From positions 75,655,341 through 75,719,340 of the forward strand of contig OV884015.1 of the NCBI GenBank assembly GCA_930367205.1: a stretch of DNA of 64,000 nucleotides, read 5' to 3'. The stretch comes from Acanthosoma haemorrhoidale (Eukaryota > Arthropoda > Insecta > Hemiptera > Acanthosomatidae). The notes below the pieces were generated by a model. The model was not told where the DNA came from and did not search any database. It saw only the letters and a program-made list of their open reading frames with translations. Position 1 is the first letter of the stretch. Each line of letters begins with the position of its first letter. Shown piece by piece: positions 1 through 25,499 of the stretch. A program made the translations under genes and the position numbers.

Positions 1-170
1 GTGAAAATAAAATATTGCTCCTATTTCTAAATAAAATATTACTCTTATGAAAAGTTTGTTATAACAAATTAGACATGGCTATTTAACTAGTATTTAGTGG
101 TAATAACCAAGTTATTAAAGTGTTTTTTTTTGTAAAATTATTCATTATAATTTATATATCAGTTCATAAA

Positions 171-570
171 AAAAATGTATAATATTGGTTGTAATACTGT
201 CCACTTAATATTGTAGGTTAATCCCGCTAAATTATTATTGCTTTTAGGTAATAAAAGGCCTGAAAGTAGTTTGCCTGAAGATGCAGTTTATTTTGATAGG
301 ACTCCAAAAATGACCAAGTTGAAACAACATTCTACATCTACTCCAAGTGATCAAATTCAAGCATCTCCTTCATTTAGGCGTATAGCCAAAATAGGTAAAA
401 ATCAAGGGACTTCTGCAATAATTCGTTTGGAGGCAATGTGAATACAAACATGAACAAACAATATTAATCAACCATTCAATAATACTAATTCTGCATTTAG
501 TTCTCCCAAAAAAAAAAACTAATCGTACATTTTGATGAAACAAATTTCTAATAATATGAATATTTATATA
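171..570 (+). pseudogene. Broken duplicate of a lysine-rich protein's last exon
   Basis: This stretch matches the terminal exon at 2,498-2,805 and about 70 bases of the intron before it, including the acceptor (ttgcttttag, ending at 247). The shared reading includes FDRTPKMTK and HSTSTPSDQ. An extra AAT codon follows the acceptor. Near 400-440 the frame is lost and a TGA ends it at about residue 67, so the lysine-rich tail (SPKKKKQKK in the downstream copy) is out of frame and shortened. Homology continues into the 3' flank up to the pogo-like element that starts at 571. I read it as a partial tandem duplication that has decayed. It could still serve as an alternative last exon with a truncated tail, but the frameshift makes that less likely. 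Confidence 0.7.
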
Positions 571-2075
571 CAGTAGATTCTGTTTATAATGATGTTCAAG
601 GGACTCTTAATCATAGATCGTTATAAGCGTAGATCACGATACCCGAAATAAGGAAAGTACTAAGGGAAAATCAAAATACATAACATAATTCGTGCGTGTT
701 TTCAAACAACATTTAAACAAGCTTTATTGACACAAAAAAAAATATGAAATGTACATACATACATATTAGGGATTTTCCTATCTCAAGAAGTTTCTGTTTA
801 TCAGACTCGGTCATATTACTGGCTGCAAGCATCATAAGTCTGACTTTGGAGAGGTTTACTCCATGGCACATCTTGCTTTTATGTGGTGTTAAAAAAAAAA
901 AATAGTCCTGTGTTCTTGACAGAGTTGTAAATTTTCTCGAAATTTTGATGAAGTGTTGGCCAGACATTTTGCTACCAACTCTTCGTAACTGATCCTGAAA
1001 CGCTCGCAGCTATACCGCAGAGCTTATCAAAAACAATATTGTGTCCTTTTTGGAAGTGTGTGATCCTTGAATGAATGTGAGCAAACAAAGTTTGGTTTAT
1101 TAAAAAGCAAAATCATTTGTGGTCTGCTGATGGGAATGTTTCGACTGTGTTGAATTCTTAACCACTCAAATAGTGTTTCTTCAATGTCCTTATGTTGACT
1201 CTTCTTAATTTTGTTTATCATGATCTCATCTTTGGCAAATTTTTCCTTTCTTTGAGAGCGAGATTTCCATATGGTAGACACTGTCGATTGGCTTAATTTT
1301 CAATTCGTGGGGCATTTCAGAAATTGAAACCCCACCTTCCAGCCGCTCAATGATTGCCACTTTGAACATTTTGGAAAACTGTCACATCAGTAAAAAATTC
1401 TTTTAAAAAAGTTTTGGAAATTATACTCTGGCAGTTTCTGTTAAAACATTGCTATAAACTAAAAAAGTGTCTGTTGTCTTTAATTTTCTTCGTGGTATAT
1501 AAGGAATATCGTAATAAGCAGTACCATTAATACTTATTTCAAAATGTAGTATATACATGCTCAGTATTTAAACAGATAGACAACTGTAGAATTAAAAGAA
1601 AAATATAAACGGGCCATATGTATAAAGAATAGAAAAAAAATGTATGTACTAATAATGTACATGCAAATTAAATACATTATATTACTTGTTAGATGGTTCT
1701 GGCTTGATATATTTATCTATTCTTTTTTGTTTAACACAAACTAAGCTTTTTTAATTTAATTGATTGGTATTTTTGAAAGTTTCATGTTTTACGTTTGTAT
1801 TACACCCAAAAAATGTGTGAATCATCTTTAATGCATCTAAAACATCGATTATATTTGGCAGTGTTATTATGGATGATTCTGTTTTATATTGTTATTCATT
1901 TTCTGTCTCGTTTGATGCTCTCAAACGAATGTCTAATGTGTTTAATCCTTCCGTCAGAGTAATGTAAATTGGAAATCGGAGCGTTACAACGAACAAACTT
2001 TCATTGAAAAATTCCCCACTGGGGCCCAGGAAAAAGAGTGTTATATCCGGGGAGCGTTTTATAGAACTTCTACTG
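571..2075 (-). mobile_element. pogo/Tigger-like DNA transposon, internally deleted
   Basis: The left end begins cagtagattctg at 571 and the right end finishes tagaacttctactg at 2075. Read inwards the two ends share cagtaga and similar bases after it, and both are flanked by TA (569-570 and 2076-2077), the usual pogo/Tigger target duplication. The 1.5-kb element encodes a degraded transposase on the - strand that has lost most of its catalytic domain. It lies immediately 3' of the duplicated exon fragment. Confidence 0.8.
700..1380 (-). pseudogene. pogo/Tigger transposase remnant (PSQ and CENP-B-type DNA-binding parts)
   Basis: Read from high to low coordinate, the fragments follow the order of a Tigger-type transposase. 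First comes a PSQ-like helix-turn-helix (VAIIERLEGGVSISEM, then STIWKS). Next is a CENP-B-type segment (KKSQHKDIEETLFEWLR, then NIPISRPQM). Last is the start of the catalytic region (KMCHGVNLSKVRL, then AASNMTESDKQKLLEIGKS). Several frameshifts and stops break the reading. The aspartate-rich remainder of the DDE domain is missing, since the terminal repeat follows only about 130 bases later. No functional product is expected. Confidence 0.75.
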
Positions 2076-2497
2076 TAGTTACTTTAGTTTTGCTTTGTAA
2101 GTAAAACAAAGCACTCAAAAGTTTCTTGAAAGTTGTGAGAAAAAGAAGAATAATTTTGTGAAAATTGTCGTGCATGGCATTTCAAATAGGGGAAGAAGAT
2201 TTATAAAGGCATTCATTTTACCCTTAAGAACCACTAGGAATTAGTCTATTAACCATGCTTTTTTTTCTGTCTCTGTTTTCTTACATATTCAAAAGTGGCA
2301 ATTTTAGTTTTAGGTAATTAATCCATTTTAGTTTTAATTTAGAGGTGCACTGTCATCTGGCAACTATATCCAGAGTATATCTACATATCACCTATATGTA
2401 TTTCTAATGCGTGTCATCACCAGTTGTATAATATTACATATCTTCTTGTCCACTTAATATTATATGTTAACCGTACTAATTTGTATTTTGCTTTTAG

Positions 2498-2805
2498 GTA
2501 AAAGGCCGCCTGAAAGCAGTTTGTCTGAAGACACAGTTTGTTTTGATAGGACTCCAAAAATGACAAAGGTGAAACACCATTCTACATCTACTCCAAGTGA
2601 TCAAAATCAAGCATCTTCTTCATTTAGACGTACACCCAAAAGAGGTAAAAAGCAAAGGTACTTTCACAATAATTCCTTTGGAGGCAATGTGAATACAAAC
2701 ATTAACAATCAAGCATTCAATACAACTATTTCTCCATTGGATTCTCCTAAGAAAAAAAAACAAAAAAAGAGGCAAAAGAAAATTCGCCATAATAGTACAT
2801 TTTGA
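2498..2805 (+). CDS. Last coding exon of an unrecognised basic, probably nuclear protein (partial)
   Basis: The exon starts after a good acceptor (tattttgcttttag, AG at 2496-2497), enters in a phase that takes one base from the previous exon, and runs about 102 codons to a TGA at 2803-2805. The product is polar and low in complexity: a TP-containing segment (DRTPKMTKVK), an S/T-rich linker (HSTSTPSDQNQ), an asparagine-rich stretch (NNSFGGNVNTN) and a strongly basic tail (SPKKKKQKKRQKK) that resembles a nuclear or nucleolar localisation signal. AATAAA occurs about 180 bases after the stop (2985-2990). Earlier exons must lie left of the window. I do not recognise the family. The in-frame ATG at 2464 lies within the presumed intron and is unlikely to be a real start. 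A broken copy lies at 171-570. Confidence 0.55.
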
Positions 2806-4289
2806 TGAAACAAATTTATAATAATATGAATGTTTTTATATATCCGAAAATTATTTGTGAATGAAGGATAAGTGTAATTCATGATTTTATACACTGATTC
2901 AAAAAGTATATTGTTATTTTTCTTTATTTTAATCTTTAAAAAATTACTTTTTCTGATTTTGCTAAGTGTACAAATGATTTTAGAAATAAAATAAAACTAA
3001 TCTTTTTAAATGTAAATAAAATTAATATATGTACAAAAAATTAAATACATTTTTTAAGAATTTTTTATTTTCCTTCTACTTATTTAGTAATGATGGTGTA
3101 TTAATAATAATTAAGGTAAAGTAATAACTTACTCTATGTTAATAATTATTACTTGTGGTATGTGATCCCTATTTTTTTTGAATAATTATTAGTAAAAAAA
3201 TGTATAACATGGTTCTGGCTGAAGACCCTCCTCTATCACTATATTTTTCCTTGGCTAATAATTATAAATTACTCTTTGCTTTTGAATAGGTTTTTAATTT
3301 TGGTGCCTTAAATCACTATTTTCAAGGCTAGGCTGAAATATATAACACATCAGTATTGCAATCAATACACATGCAATTGTTAAAATCTATTTATAGAAAT
3401 TATGTTAAACAGTAAGTATCAGGTATTAAAGTTTTCAATGTGATAACTCTAGGTTTGTTGAAAGGGGCAACATATCTACGAAGCAATCCTTGAAATGCTT
3501 AACTACCCTTAACCATTCTGCTGTCAACAAGACCTATTTTTATTCCATCTGGGGCTCCGTATAAATTCATTCTAGACTCATTCATTTTAGCAGTGTGATT
3601 TCACCTCTTAATTTGCAGGCATTACCTACTTTATTATTAAAGTTTGTGCTCTTCTTTGTAATTCGTTATATAAGAAAACCTTCTCTTGTACTGGAACGGA
3701 GATTTTCATTTCAATTATGTCGATATTTCAGCTGAAGCATATGTTATGACTGGCTGTATGAGAGCGATTTATAGATTCTCAAGTTAGTAGTCGAATTTTT
3801 ATAACATTAGATATAGAAAAATATGTCCTAGTGGCATTTTTTGCTTAAAATTAGAATTTTATCATCTTTGTTAAGATTGTATTTACTCTGCTATTGGAAT
3901 ACTTTCTTTTCTTATTCATGGATTTGTACCTGACATGGTAGCATCGCCAGCAAACACTAGCTATTGGGTAATTTCAAAGGAAATCATACCGCCAAAGTTC
4001 AGTCCTGCTATTATCACAACAAACAGAAAGTCAAGCAAGTTGCCCTTTTTTTCCCTGCCTCAGTCATGAATCAACTTAAAATGGTACTACAAGCTTCCCA
4101 TTAATCTTCACTTTTTTTTTATTAATGCTTGGTTAACTGTAGTGATACAAATTTACTTATAACTGGTAAGCTGCCTGGAAAACTATGAAGAGCATATTTA
4201 AACTTAAACGTCACCAGATATTTGTTTCAAGGTGAAGATTTGATACAGGGTGGGTCGATTTAGGAAGGTTTCTCTGATGCTGGAATGCA
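2806..4289. other. Noncoding 3' flank, no gene seen
   Basis: AT-rich DNA follows the exon ending at 2805. The only coding-like trace is on the - strand at about 3,415-3,600, where two short open stretches (MNLYGAPDGIKIGLVD and LLRRYVAPFNKPRV) are separated by a stop. They resemble a decayed protein fragment that I cannot assign. Nothing else is recognised. Confidence 0.4.
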
Positions 4290-4900
4290 TTATGTCAGAC
4301 CACTTTCATTAGTAAGTTGTTCTAAAATTACTGGAGCAGATAATCTGTTGCTTCCATCAGATGACTTCAAAGCAGTGAACCCTACAGCAGAGCCATCTGG
4401 AGGATACTCTTGTATATCATCTGCTTGAGATGCAATGATAAATTGGGGGATTAAAGCAAGTGTGAGAGTCGGTAAGATTTCATGCATAGTTGTTTAAGTT
4501 TTCTTCAAAAAGTGGCCAAAAAACGGAGGTGCTGGTCCATTCTGGTTCCCATGTAAACGGTGCTGTAGGCATAATTCTTTTGCGTTACCACAGTGTAGGG
4601 AGTAGGCAGCGTTTTATTCCCTGTTTGGAATGAGAATATTCGGAAGTAGTCTTTCTGGGATTTAATATGATGTTTAACTTCCCTAATTTATCGCTGAATT
4701 CGTTACAAAGCTGTACGGCTGAATACGGGCTTTATTTGCGTTCATGCTAATGTATTCTTGTAACGTGCTCCAATGATTTGAGATGTGCACACATTGAAAA
4801 ACATAGGGGACAACAGGGCTCCTAGATGTACTCCAAAGGTCAGAGAGGCTGTCACCCACCCGCGGTTAAGTGTTCTTGAAGCTAATCAGCATTGAGTACA
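4290..4900 (-). pseudogene. Degraded LINE reverse transcriptase, 3' half (family A)
   Basis: On the - strand, about 4,750-4,900 reads FGVHLGALLSPMFFNV, a decayed version of the reverse-transcriptase block seen at 36.8 kb (YGVPQGAVLPPVLFSM). Further along, 4,490-4,300 reads LSHLL, SPNLSLHLKQMIYK and NNLLMKVV with several stops, which matches in order the family copy at 36,180-36,485 (LSHFSTSPNLPLCLKLMIYK, then GIMRKVV). The 65-codon open frame at 4,290-4,487 is in another frame of the same remnant and is not a gene. This is the most decayed copy of family A in the window. Confidence 0.65.
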
Positions 4901-4913
4901 GCTGCTTCGGGCA

Positions 4914-4937
4914 TTAGGATAGTAAAGACTATCCTAA
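4914..4937. repeat. Perfect 10-bp hairpin, 4-base loop
   Basis: ttaggatagt and actatcctaa pair perfectly around aaag. It lies next to the decayed LINE fragment. No function is evident, and it may be a relic of a transposon end. Confidence 0.6.
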
Positions 4938-5664
4938 GCTAATTACGATAGCATCAAGTAAAACTGTGGAGTGTGCCGCCTAGGAAGTTTCTATTAGAAA
5001 TACTGCCAACCTAATGAGATATAAATAATTGTCATTAATAAATTTGAACTGTAGGGATCAACCTCTAAATCTAATTTACAAAGAACGCAGATAATAAAGT
5101 CGAAACGTTTCAAACTTGCCATATTGCGATTAGAACCGGACAACACATACGTACATGACGAAAATAAATTAATAGACTATAAAAGTACTGTGCATTCCAA
5201 CATTGCGACAGATTAGACAATCCTAGCATTGAAGTCGGACAAATATCATACATATTTCCTAAAAACGTCTATTTCCAGCTTCGCACTATGACGTACCCCA
5301 GCAGTAAAGCCAGAATCTCCCCAAAGTGCATCATTGAAAAACCATCCAGTAGTGGTAGTTTGGCTACCGTTGAGGATTTGTTTAAATTAATTAATTTGTA
5401 ATCAATTTTGTTTCCAGTCCGTTGTATAAGGTATCGACAAATTAAAGTTTTGATTAGTAATATGTTATACTTATTGGAACATTAGAAGATTATTATAACA
5501 AAAATTCATTGAAACCATCAATAATTCGTGTTCACAAATTTCATGACAAATTATAAGTTACCGACTGTTGGTTAGACTGTCATTACTAGACACAACTGAA
5601 AACGTAACCTATCTGTAACCTAGCCAAACATTGAGAAAGGTTGCTTTGTCATATTGTTACTACA

Positions 5665-6768
5665 ATGGTATGCAGTTTCTTCAAATTACCTTTATAAATT
5701 GTATTGTAAGGAAGAGCAAAACCCATAAATTAGCAATTTGGGATACATGAGGTCATTTATTTGACGGTAGTCAGATATCAATCATAATATTTATGGAATA
5801 TTATAATATTATTTACTGGTTAGATTTTATGATTGTTTTTTGCTCCTATTCATGTGCATATGAATATGGAAAATGCAACTTAAAGGGTCGTCATAGCTCT
5901 ACCTTTCAATAAAATTCAAACTTGTTCTCTTTAATTTGAAGTTATTTCAATCTACCAGGTTATAAATTATTGAAATTTAATATTTAATTTTATTTTTCTG
6001 TCAGAATTTCGGGCTGCCACCAGTTAAAGGTTCCTTCGAAGGACAAAAGGATTTAGGACTTGTTTCAGGCCCTTTTGAAGTACACGATACCTTAGGACAT
6101 GGGTGAGCTAATATAAATTATGTTATAATATTATAATAAAGAATAAATAAGTGTTCTCTTATGGTGTAGTGGTTAGCATAACTGCTTCATGATATGAAGA
6201 TTCTGGGATCAAATCTCTAAATAAAAAGTAAATTTATTTTGTTTTCATAAATAATAGTGGGTTAATTCCGATATGGACAAGCCCCACCTCTCATCCCTAA
6301 ATTTCAGTACATAACAAGCATAAATTAATATACAAAAATACATCATGTAAAAGTCTTTTTTTCTAGGATTAAGAAGGTTAAAGAAAATGTAAAATCTGTA
6401 CACCCTTTGGAATCATCGGAAAGAAACGTAATTTAACATTTTATTTTGCAAATTGGTGTAGATATTAGTGATTTTATAATATTAATATTATACTGTTATT
6501 ACAGTATGCATTGAGGGAAGAGAAGCTTAACCTAGGAATGCTTAGAAATAATCAAGGCTTACATGCACCGCTGAAAGTGATGGCTGAACTCAGAGCAACC
6601 AGACATGTTGGAAGGCTTCCATTTTTAGCAAGTTCCGATTTAGCCGCTGCAACTATTAAAAACAGTGATGATTATATTGACTTCACTGATTTCCTTAATC
6701 ATTCAGATTTCGAAGAAAAACGCTTGATACCTCATGTTACAATGGAGAGAACTCTTGGTATTTTGTAA
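5665..6768 (+). CDS. POMP: Proteasome maturation protein (POMP/UMP1), complete, 4 coding exons
   Basis: Coding exons are 5665-5667, 6005-6102, 6367-6427 and 6505-6768; all borders are GT-AG and in phase. They give 141 residues, the length of human POMP. The protein is the chaperone of 20S proteasome assembly: it helps beta subunits dock on the alpha ring, supports half-proteasome dimerisation and is the first substrate degraded. Family landmarks are SGPFEVHDTL near the N-terminus, SVHPLESSERNY, LRNNQGLHAPLKV, RLPFLASSDL and the C-terminal ERTLGIL. The initiator ATG is the last codon before the first donor (ATG followed by gtatgc). I chose it because the next exon is open from its first base in phase 0 and the resulting length fits the family exactly. 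No ATG suitable for initiation lies in exon 2. The 5' UTR and TSS are not defined. A tRNA-derived SINE-like repeat sits in the intron after 6102. The gene converges with the arginyl-tRNA synthetase gene on the other strand. Confidence 0.93.
6150..6260 (+). repeat. tRNA-derived SINE-like repeat in a POMP intron
   Basis: The sequence carries an A-box-like segment (tggtgtagtggttagcat) and, about 45 bases later, a B-box-like segment (gggatcaaatct), the spacing of a tRNA gene's internal promoter. It does not fold convincingly as a tRNA. The segment ctgcttcatgatatgaa recurs at about 34,965, so this is a dispersed family. Confidence 0.55.
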
Positions 6769-6823
6769 AATTGCATCTTTTAAATATATAAATAAGCTAA
6801 AAGTTTTTTTGTCATCTTTGAAT

Positions 6824-6829
6824 AATAAA
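6824..6829 (+). promoter_or_regulatory. Polyadenylation signal of POMP (AATAAA)
   Basis: AATAAA lies 56 bases after the POMP stop codon, followed by T-rich sequence. Position and context fit the 3' end of this transcript. Confidence 0.6.
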
Positions 6830-7870
6830 TTTGTTCTTTATTTCTATTAGATCTTTTATTATTTCCCTTATTATCAAATGTAGTGGAAGTTGTATGAACT
6901 CTCAGCTGTTAAGCGATTTAAATGGAGTTTTGAGTACAGTAAGTGACTTGGCGGGTGTTAGAAATACTAGCATACCTTCCAAAATTGCATACATTAGGTA
7001 CCAAGGGACACCCTGTAGGGAACAGGCAAAGCACTTTTAAACTAATTCAGGAACTAGGGCAACATCCTATCACCTAAATTAATATAACTATTGATCTGAT
7101 TAGTTTCCAAACCATTTTTTTTTTTATAAATTTATCATAACATTCCATAGAATCACTTACAATTGTCCATCTATATAACCAGGTTTGTTTTATAAAATAA
7201 TTATATTCAGATAGAAATATTGTGGGTTACAGCTGATGACTTCTTTGGCTTCCTTCAAATGGTATGTTTCATTTTTTTATATGGGGTAAGTGAGGGGAGG
7301 GGCTTGGGAGGAAAGATTTCCAAATTATGCTTTTTAGACTTTAATTAATCGGGAGGTACCCCAACAGCTCCTTAACTGGGATAATTAGGCAATTGGGTAG
7401 CATAATTAAAACTTAACATGTTTCACTTATTTTTAATCAGGAAAACAAAAACATGGACTCGGAAATTTTTTTTTTCATTATGCAATTTATTTTTGAAATT
7501 GTATAAGAAAGTTAAATTATAAGGAAGATCTTTCAAAATTTTAGGGGATGTAGTCTATTAGTAGTACTAAATAAAATAATGAATGTTATTTCTTATTATT
7601 TTATTTATGATAAATGCTATGAGTTAGGTACATACGTAATTTAGTAGAACGCTGAATCATTTCCAGCTAATGCATCAATATAATGTGCTTATCCTATTTT
7701 AACACTTAAAATCTATAAGCTAGAGCTTTTGCCCATTGCTAACCTTATTTAAATAATTGAAGTAGTTTAGTAACAATTTTGTGGGTGTCTTCTTTGAGTA
7801 CATTGTGTCCTAACTGACTGGATATGAGGGTCGAGAGAAATTTTGAATTTATAGAGTCACTCAAATCAAA
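6830..7870. other. Intergenic AT-rich DNA, nothing recognised
   Basis: Between the converging POMP and arginyl-tRNA synthetase genes. An open frame at 6,831-7,040 (69 codons) has no recognisable family features and is probably chance. No RNA gene or repeat structure is clear. Confidence 0.4.
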
Positions 7871-7879
7871 ACTGTAGCT

Positions 7880-8420
7880 TTAGTTAAAATTTAAACAAAA
7901 GAACATCACATGTGGGTAATTCTCCTCCCCCTTTAAGTAAATGGATGAAGGTAAGACCAGTGCTTGTCATTCTCAAAGAAATATGGACTGATGACGCCGC
8001 CAGCCCAAAATCCACACCAAACAGTGACTTTTCGGGATGCATTGCATCTCGTGTGAATTGGTATCGACCCAAATTTGACAATTTTGTTTGTTGACGTACC
8101 CATTCATCCAGATATGGGCCTCACCGCTGAAGATGATTTTTCAATGAAAATTAGGGTTAGTTTTTTTTTCAGAATTTTGTACGGGTGCAGCCCAAGTTAC
8201 GACGCAAAATTTGCCAAATTGTGGTCTGCAAAAGACCGAGTTCTTGTGAGCGACGCGAAATATTGATAAAACAATTTTATCATTTGCATATGTCGTTGAA
8301 CACTATATCCGTCCATGGTGATTTGGCAAAACAGACTGAATAAATGACAGCCAATTCGACAGATGCAGCTTCAACAATATGGCCGCTATCAACTTTCAAA
8401 GTTCGGAAGTCCCTATTGGA
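7880..8420 (-). pseudogene. Tc1/mariner-superfamily transposase relic (DUF4817-like type)
   Basis: The - strand holds fragments in the order expected for an arthropod DD-E transposase of the type often annotated with an N-terminal DUF4817 helix-turn-helix. One is IIFSGEAHIWMNGYVNKQNC, where the usual catalytic SDEAH aspartate reads as glycine. Next is a part like HPEKVTVWCGFWAGG, in a shifted frame, then a phenylalanine-rich strand. Frameshifts and stops are frequent. Open frames on both strands at 7,884-8,266 are shadows of this relic. Terminal repeats were not found with confidence. Confidence 0.65.
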
Positions 8421-8984
8421 ACATGCTTTCTATATGAACAAAAAAAATATATAGCATTTGTGGACATATAAGGAAGTCCCCCTTTTATTAATAATATATA
8501 AGTACTTTTTCTAACTTCCTAATAAACCATGTTAAGGCTAGATATTGAAAATAACAAAGCAAAAACTTGAAATAAATTTTTTTAAACACTTACACATATT
8601 AAGATAAAAGCCTTTTTTAAAATGTAAAAGTAAAATAAATACAGGAGTCAATACACCAGGAAAGTATTTGTTTACTTTCAGCTTTCTGGCCACTGTAACT
8701 TACAATACTGACTAAAAGTATTTATTCTCCTCACAAAAGAAACAAGTCCAGGAGTTAGTGTAGGAAAAATAAAAGGTAATGATCTTATTTGGTATACTTT
8801 GTAAAAATGAAAAACATACATATCAATTTTACAATGACTAATAGCTCCTGATTCTTGCAAATCATTGCCACTTATAGTAAACCCAGAATAAATAACTATA
8901 ATTAGTTAAATAAATGATTATTGGGAAAAAAATTACAATGAAAAATATTAATATGTATTTCAATATAAATAAATTAATACAAAA

Positions 8985-23264
<14,280 letters not shown>

Positions 23265-23628
23265 TTTGCATTATTATTTAATGGTACTTTAATAATAAAA
23301 ATATTAGATGATTTAACAAAAGAAAGAAGAAGAATGGTTAATTTTCAAATTAACCCTCTTTTGTTATTCACGTGTCAAACTCAATCATAATTTAACCTTC
23401 GTGAGGTTGCAATAAATTCTCGATGTATCGAATATACAATAGTTAGATTACTAAAAATTTAATCTGTGCTTTTAAAACCGACTAAATTTATAATGATTAA
23501 CTCATAGGATTTCGGTGTTTTTTTTTTTTTTTCAAACCGTCGTAAAGCTTTAATCGAGTCAAGCATCACAATTGACTTCAATTTTGTACACTAAGATTTT
23601 TTTTTTTTTTATATTGAAACTTTTTTAT

Positions 23629-23765
23629 TGTGATAAAATTGCAATCTGCCTTACTAGGCTATAAGTAATTGTGATAAATGTTCTCATTCATACCATATTT
23701 ACAATTTTCTTCATACAGTATTTACAAACAGCCCAGAGACCTCCCAAATACAAATGTTACTAAGA
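23629..23765 (-). repeat. LINE-type 3' tail (family D), 5'-truncated
   Basis: Read on the - strand this ends in an A-rich tail (the T-run before 23,630). It matches the tails at 31,749-31,975, 33,960-34,200 and 60,340-60,578, sharing cattcataccatatttaca and cagcccagagacctccca. The insertion lies about 370 bases upstream of the RARS1 start codon. Confidence 0.65.
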
Positions 23766-23769
23766 TATA

Positions 23770-25480
23770 TTGTCATTTTGCGAATTTGTGAGTAGTTATG
23801 TTATAATGAATGTGTTTCAACATGAGGCATTCCATAGAAATGACAATAAAAATAAATTTTACCATCCTTTCATTTCCACGGGTGGCTTTGCACATTTCAT
23901 TTGGTATAGTTACAAATAAAGCAATTCTAGTTACGGTTCTTGCACCTAGTGACCTCTTAATGAAGATAGTCAGCGTATAAGAGTTGCAAGGTTCTTGCAA
24001 CGTAATATAATGTAATTCATATGAATTCCGGATCTTCTTATATCACCTTCTAGACTTGAATTGAAGAGCAAGCCTGCTCTTCTTTGCCTAAGACCACAAT
24101 GCTGTTAACATAATGATAAAAATCATTATCGTCTATGATTTTTAGTCTGACTTGCTTCAGTACAGCTAATGTGGCTGGATTAGACACTCTGGCATTGTTT
24201 TCAACCTCGTTTAAAGAAGGTTAAAAAAAGAGACTATTTAGTTGGTCTATTAAGTAGCTTGAAAGCAGCTGGAAGAAGCTGAATTCATTTTGAATTTATG
24301 CATTAAAGAAAACCTCCTTTCTTGAGCATCGGGTTGAATACAATTCTGTTTCATTCACTGGGTATAATTTTGGTTTGCCATTTGTCCCATTTGGTGGTTT
24401 CATTAGCTCACTTGCATCGTACGTAAATTATTCACGAGGCAATTCATCACCGTTTTTTCTTCATCTGGTGGTCTAACTTCTGCTTCAGGGAATTTCATGC
24501 CATCTTTGATCATCTGAGGATGAATCGAATGCTAGAACTCCATCGTACTTGGCTCCTAGTTTAAGTGAGCTAGGATTGTCATATTGGTGTTGACGCGTTT
24601 TATTTCTTCGTCTTTCAAAACCCGTATCTGATTTTCTTTCCATTTCCTATTCTTCCGGTCATTCAAGCACTTCCGACATATCCTCGTCGTATAATTCTCC
24701 TAACCTAAGTGACTCAAAGACTTGCTTTGACTTTACCTTACTTTTAAAAATAAGTGTGATTCTGTGTCTCCTTTTTTATCATTATCGAATCGCAAAACAC
24801 GTATCTGTCTCTCTGCTTTACTAAGGTGTTTCCTCGCTAAGTCCTTTCAATACCTCTACATTGCCTTAAGCTATGAGCTATCAACGTCAGACCTGACTAA
24901 AAACATGGAAGAGCATGGAAAGTTAAAAAATAGTTTGTTTTTGTACAATAATACCCAGGTCTGAATGCTTTTTGGTTTATTTATTTTAATAAGTAGTTCA
25001 CTATAGTCTGGGGATAAGGAAAATTGAAGATATAGAATGCAGTGAGGGCATTAGACGCTCTATATATTGCCTCTATATTTTGATTGACCCGGGTACTTAT
25101 GCTAATGGAAACACCGCTTTATATGATACATACACCGTACCGCCGTGAATAGGAAGTGGGTGACGAATTAGGTATCACTCATTTCTTTTTAATTTATAAA
25201 TTTATTTAAACATCTTATAATCTTGATCAGAAGCACAAACAAAATTATTACATAGTATGGTGTGGATTGCATTGTTTTTTTTATTCTGTTAATGTAAAAC
25301 ATGATGGAAATCTAACAGTAGGAAACAACTAACTAAAACCTTCATAATAAAACAAAAATAAGAATAAAATACAATTAAATAATGCAATAATTAAAATAAT
25401 AAACTAAATAAAATTAAGTTAAGTAGATATAAATATAATTTAATGTTATTCCAACAGGATATGTTTGTTTATGTATATTT
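23770..25480. other. No gene recognised upstream of RARS1
   Basis: Several short open frames on both strands (for example 23,773-24,000 and 24,764-24,964) lack family features. On the - strand about 24,090-24,740 some coding-like stretches such as EQIRVLK-type charged helices appear between stops; they may be an old transposon, but I cannot assign them. Confidence 0.35.
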
Positions 25481-25499
25481 TAAGGGAATGCTTATTGTA

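Noticed and set aside
4290..4487. 65-codon - strand frame as a gene
   Set aside because: The other frame of the same bases carries decayed LINE motifs in the right order, so this frame is a shadow.
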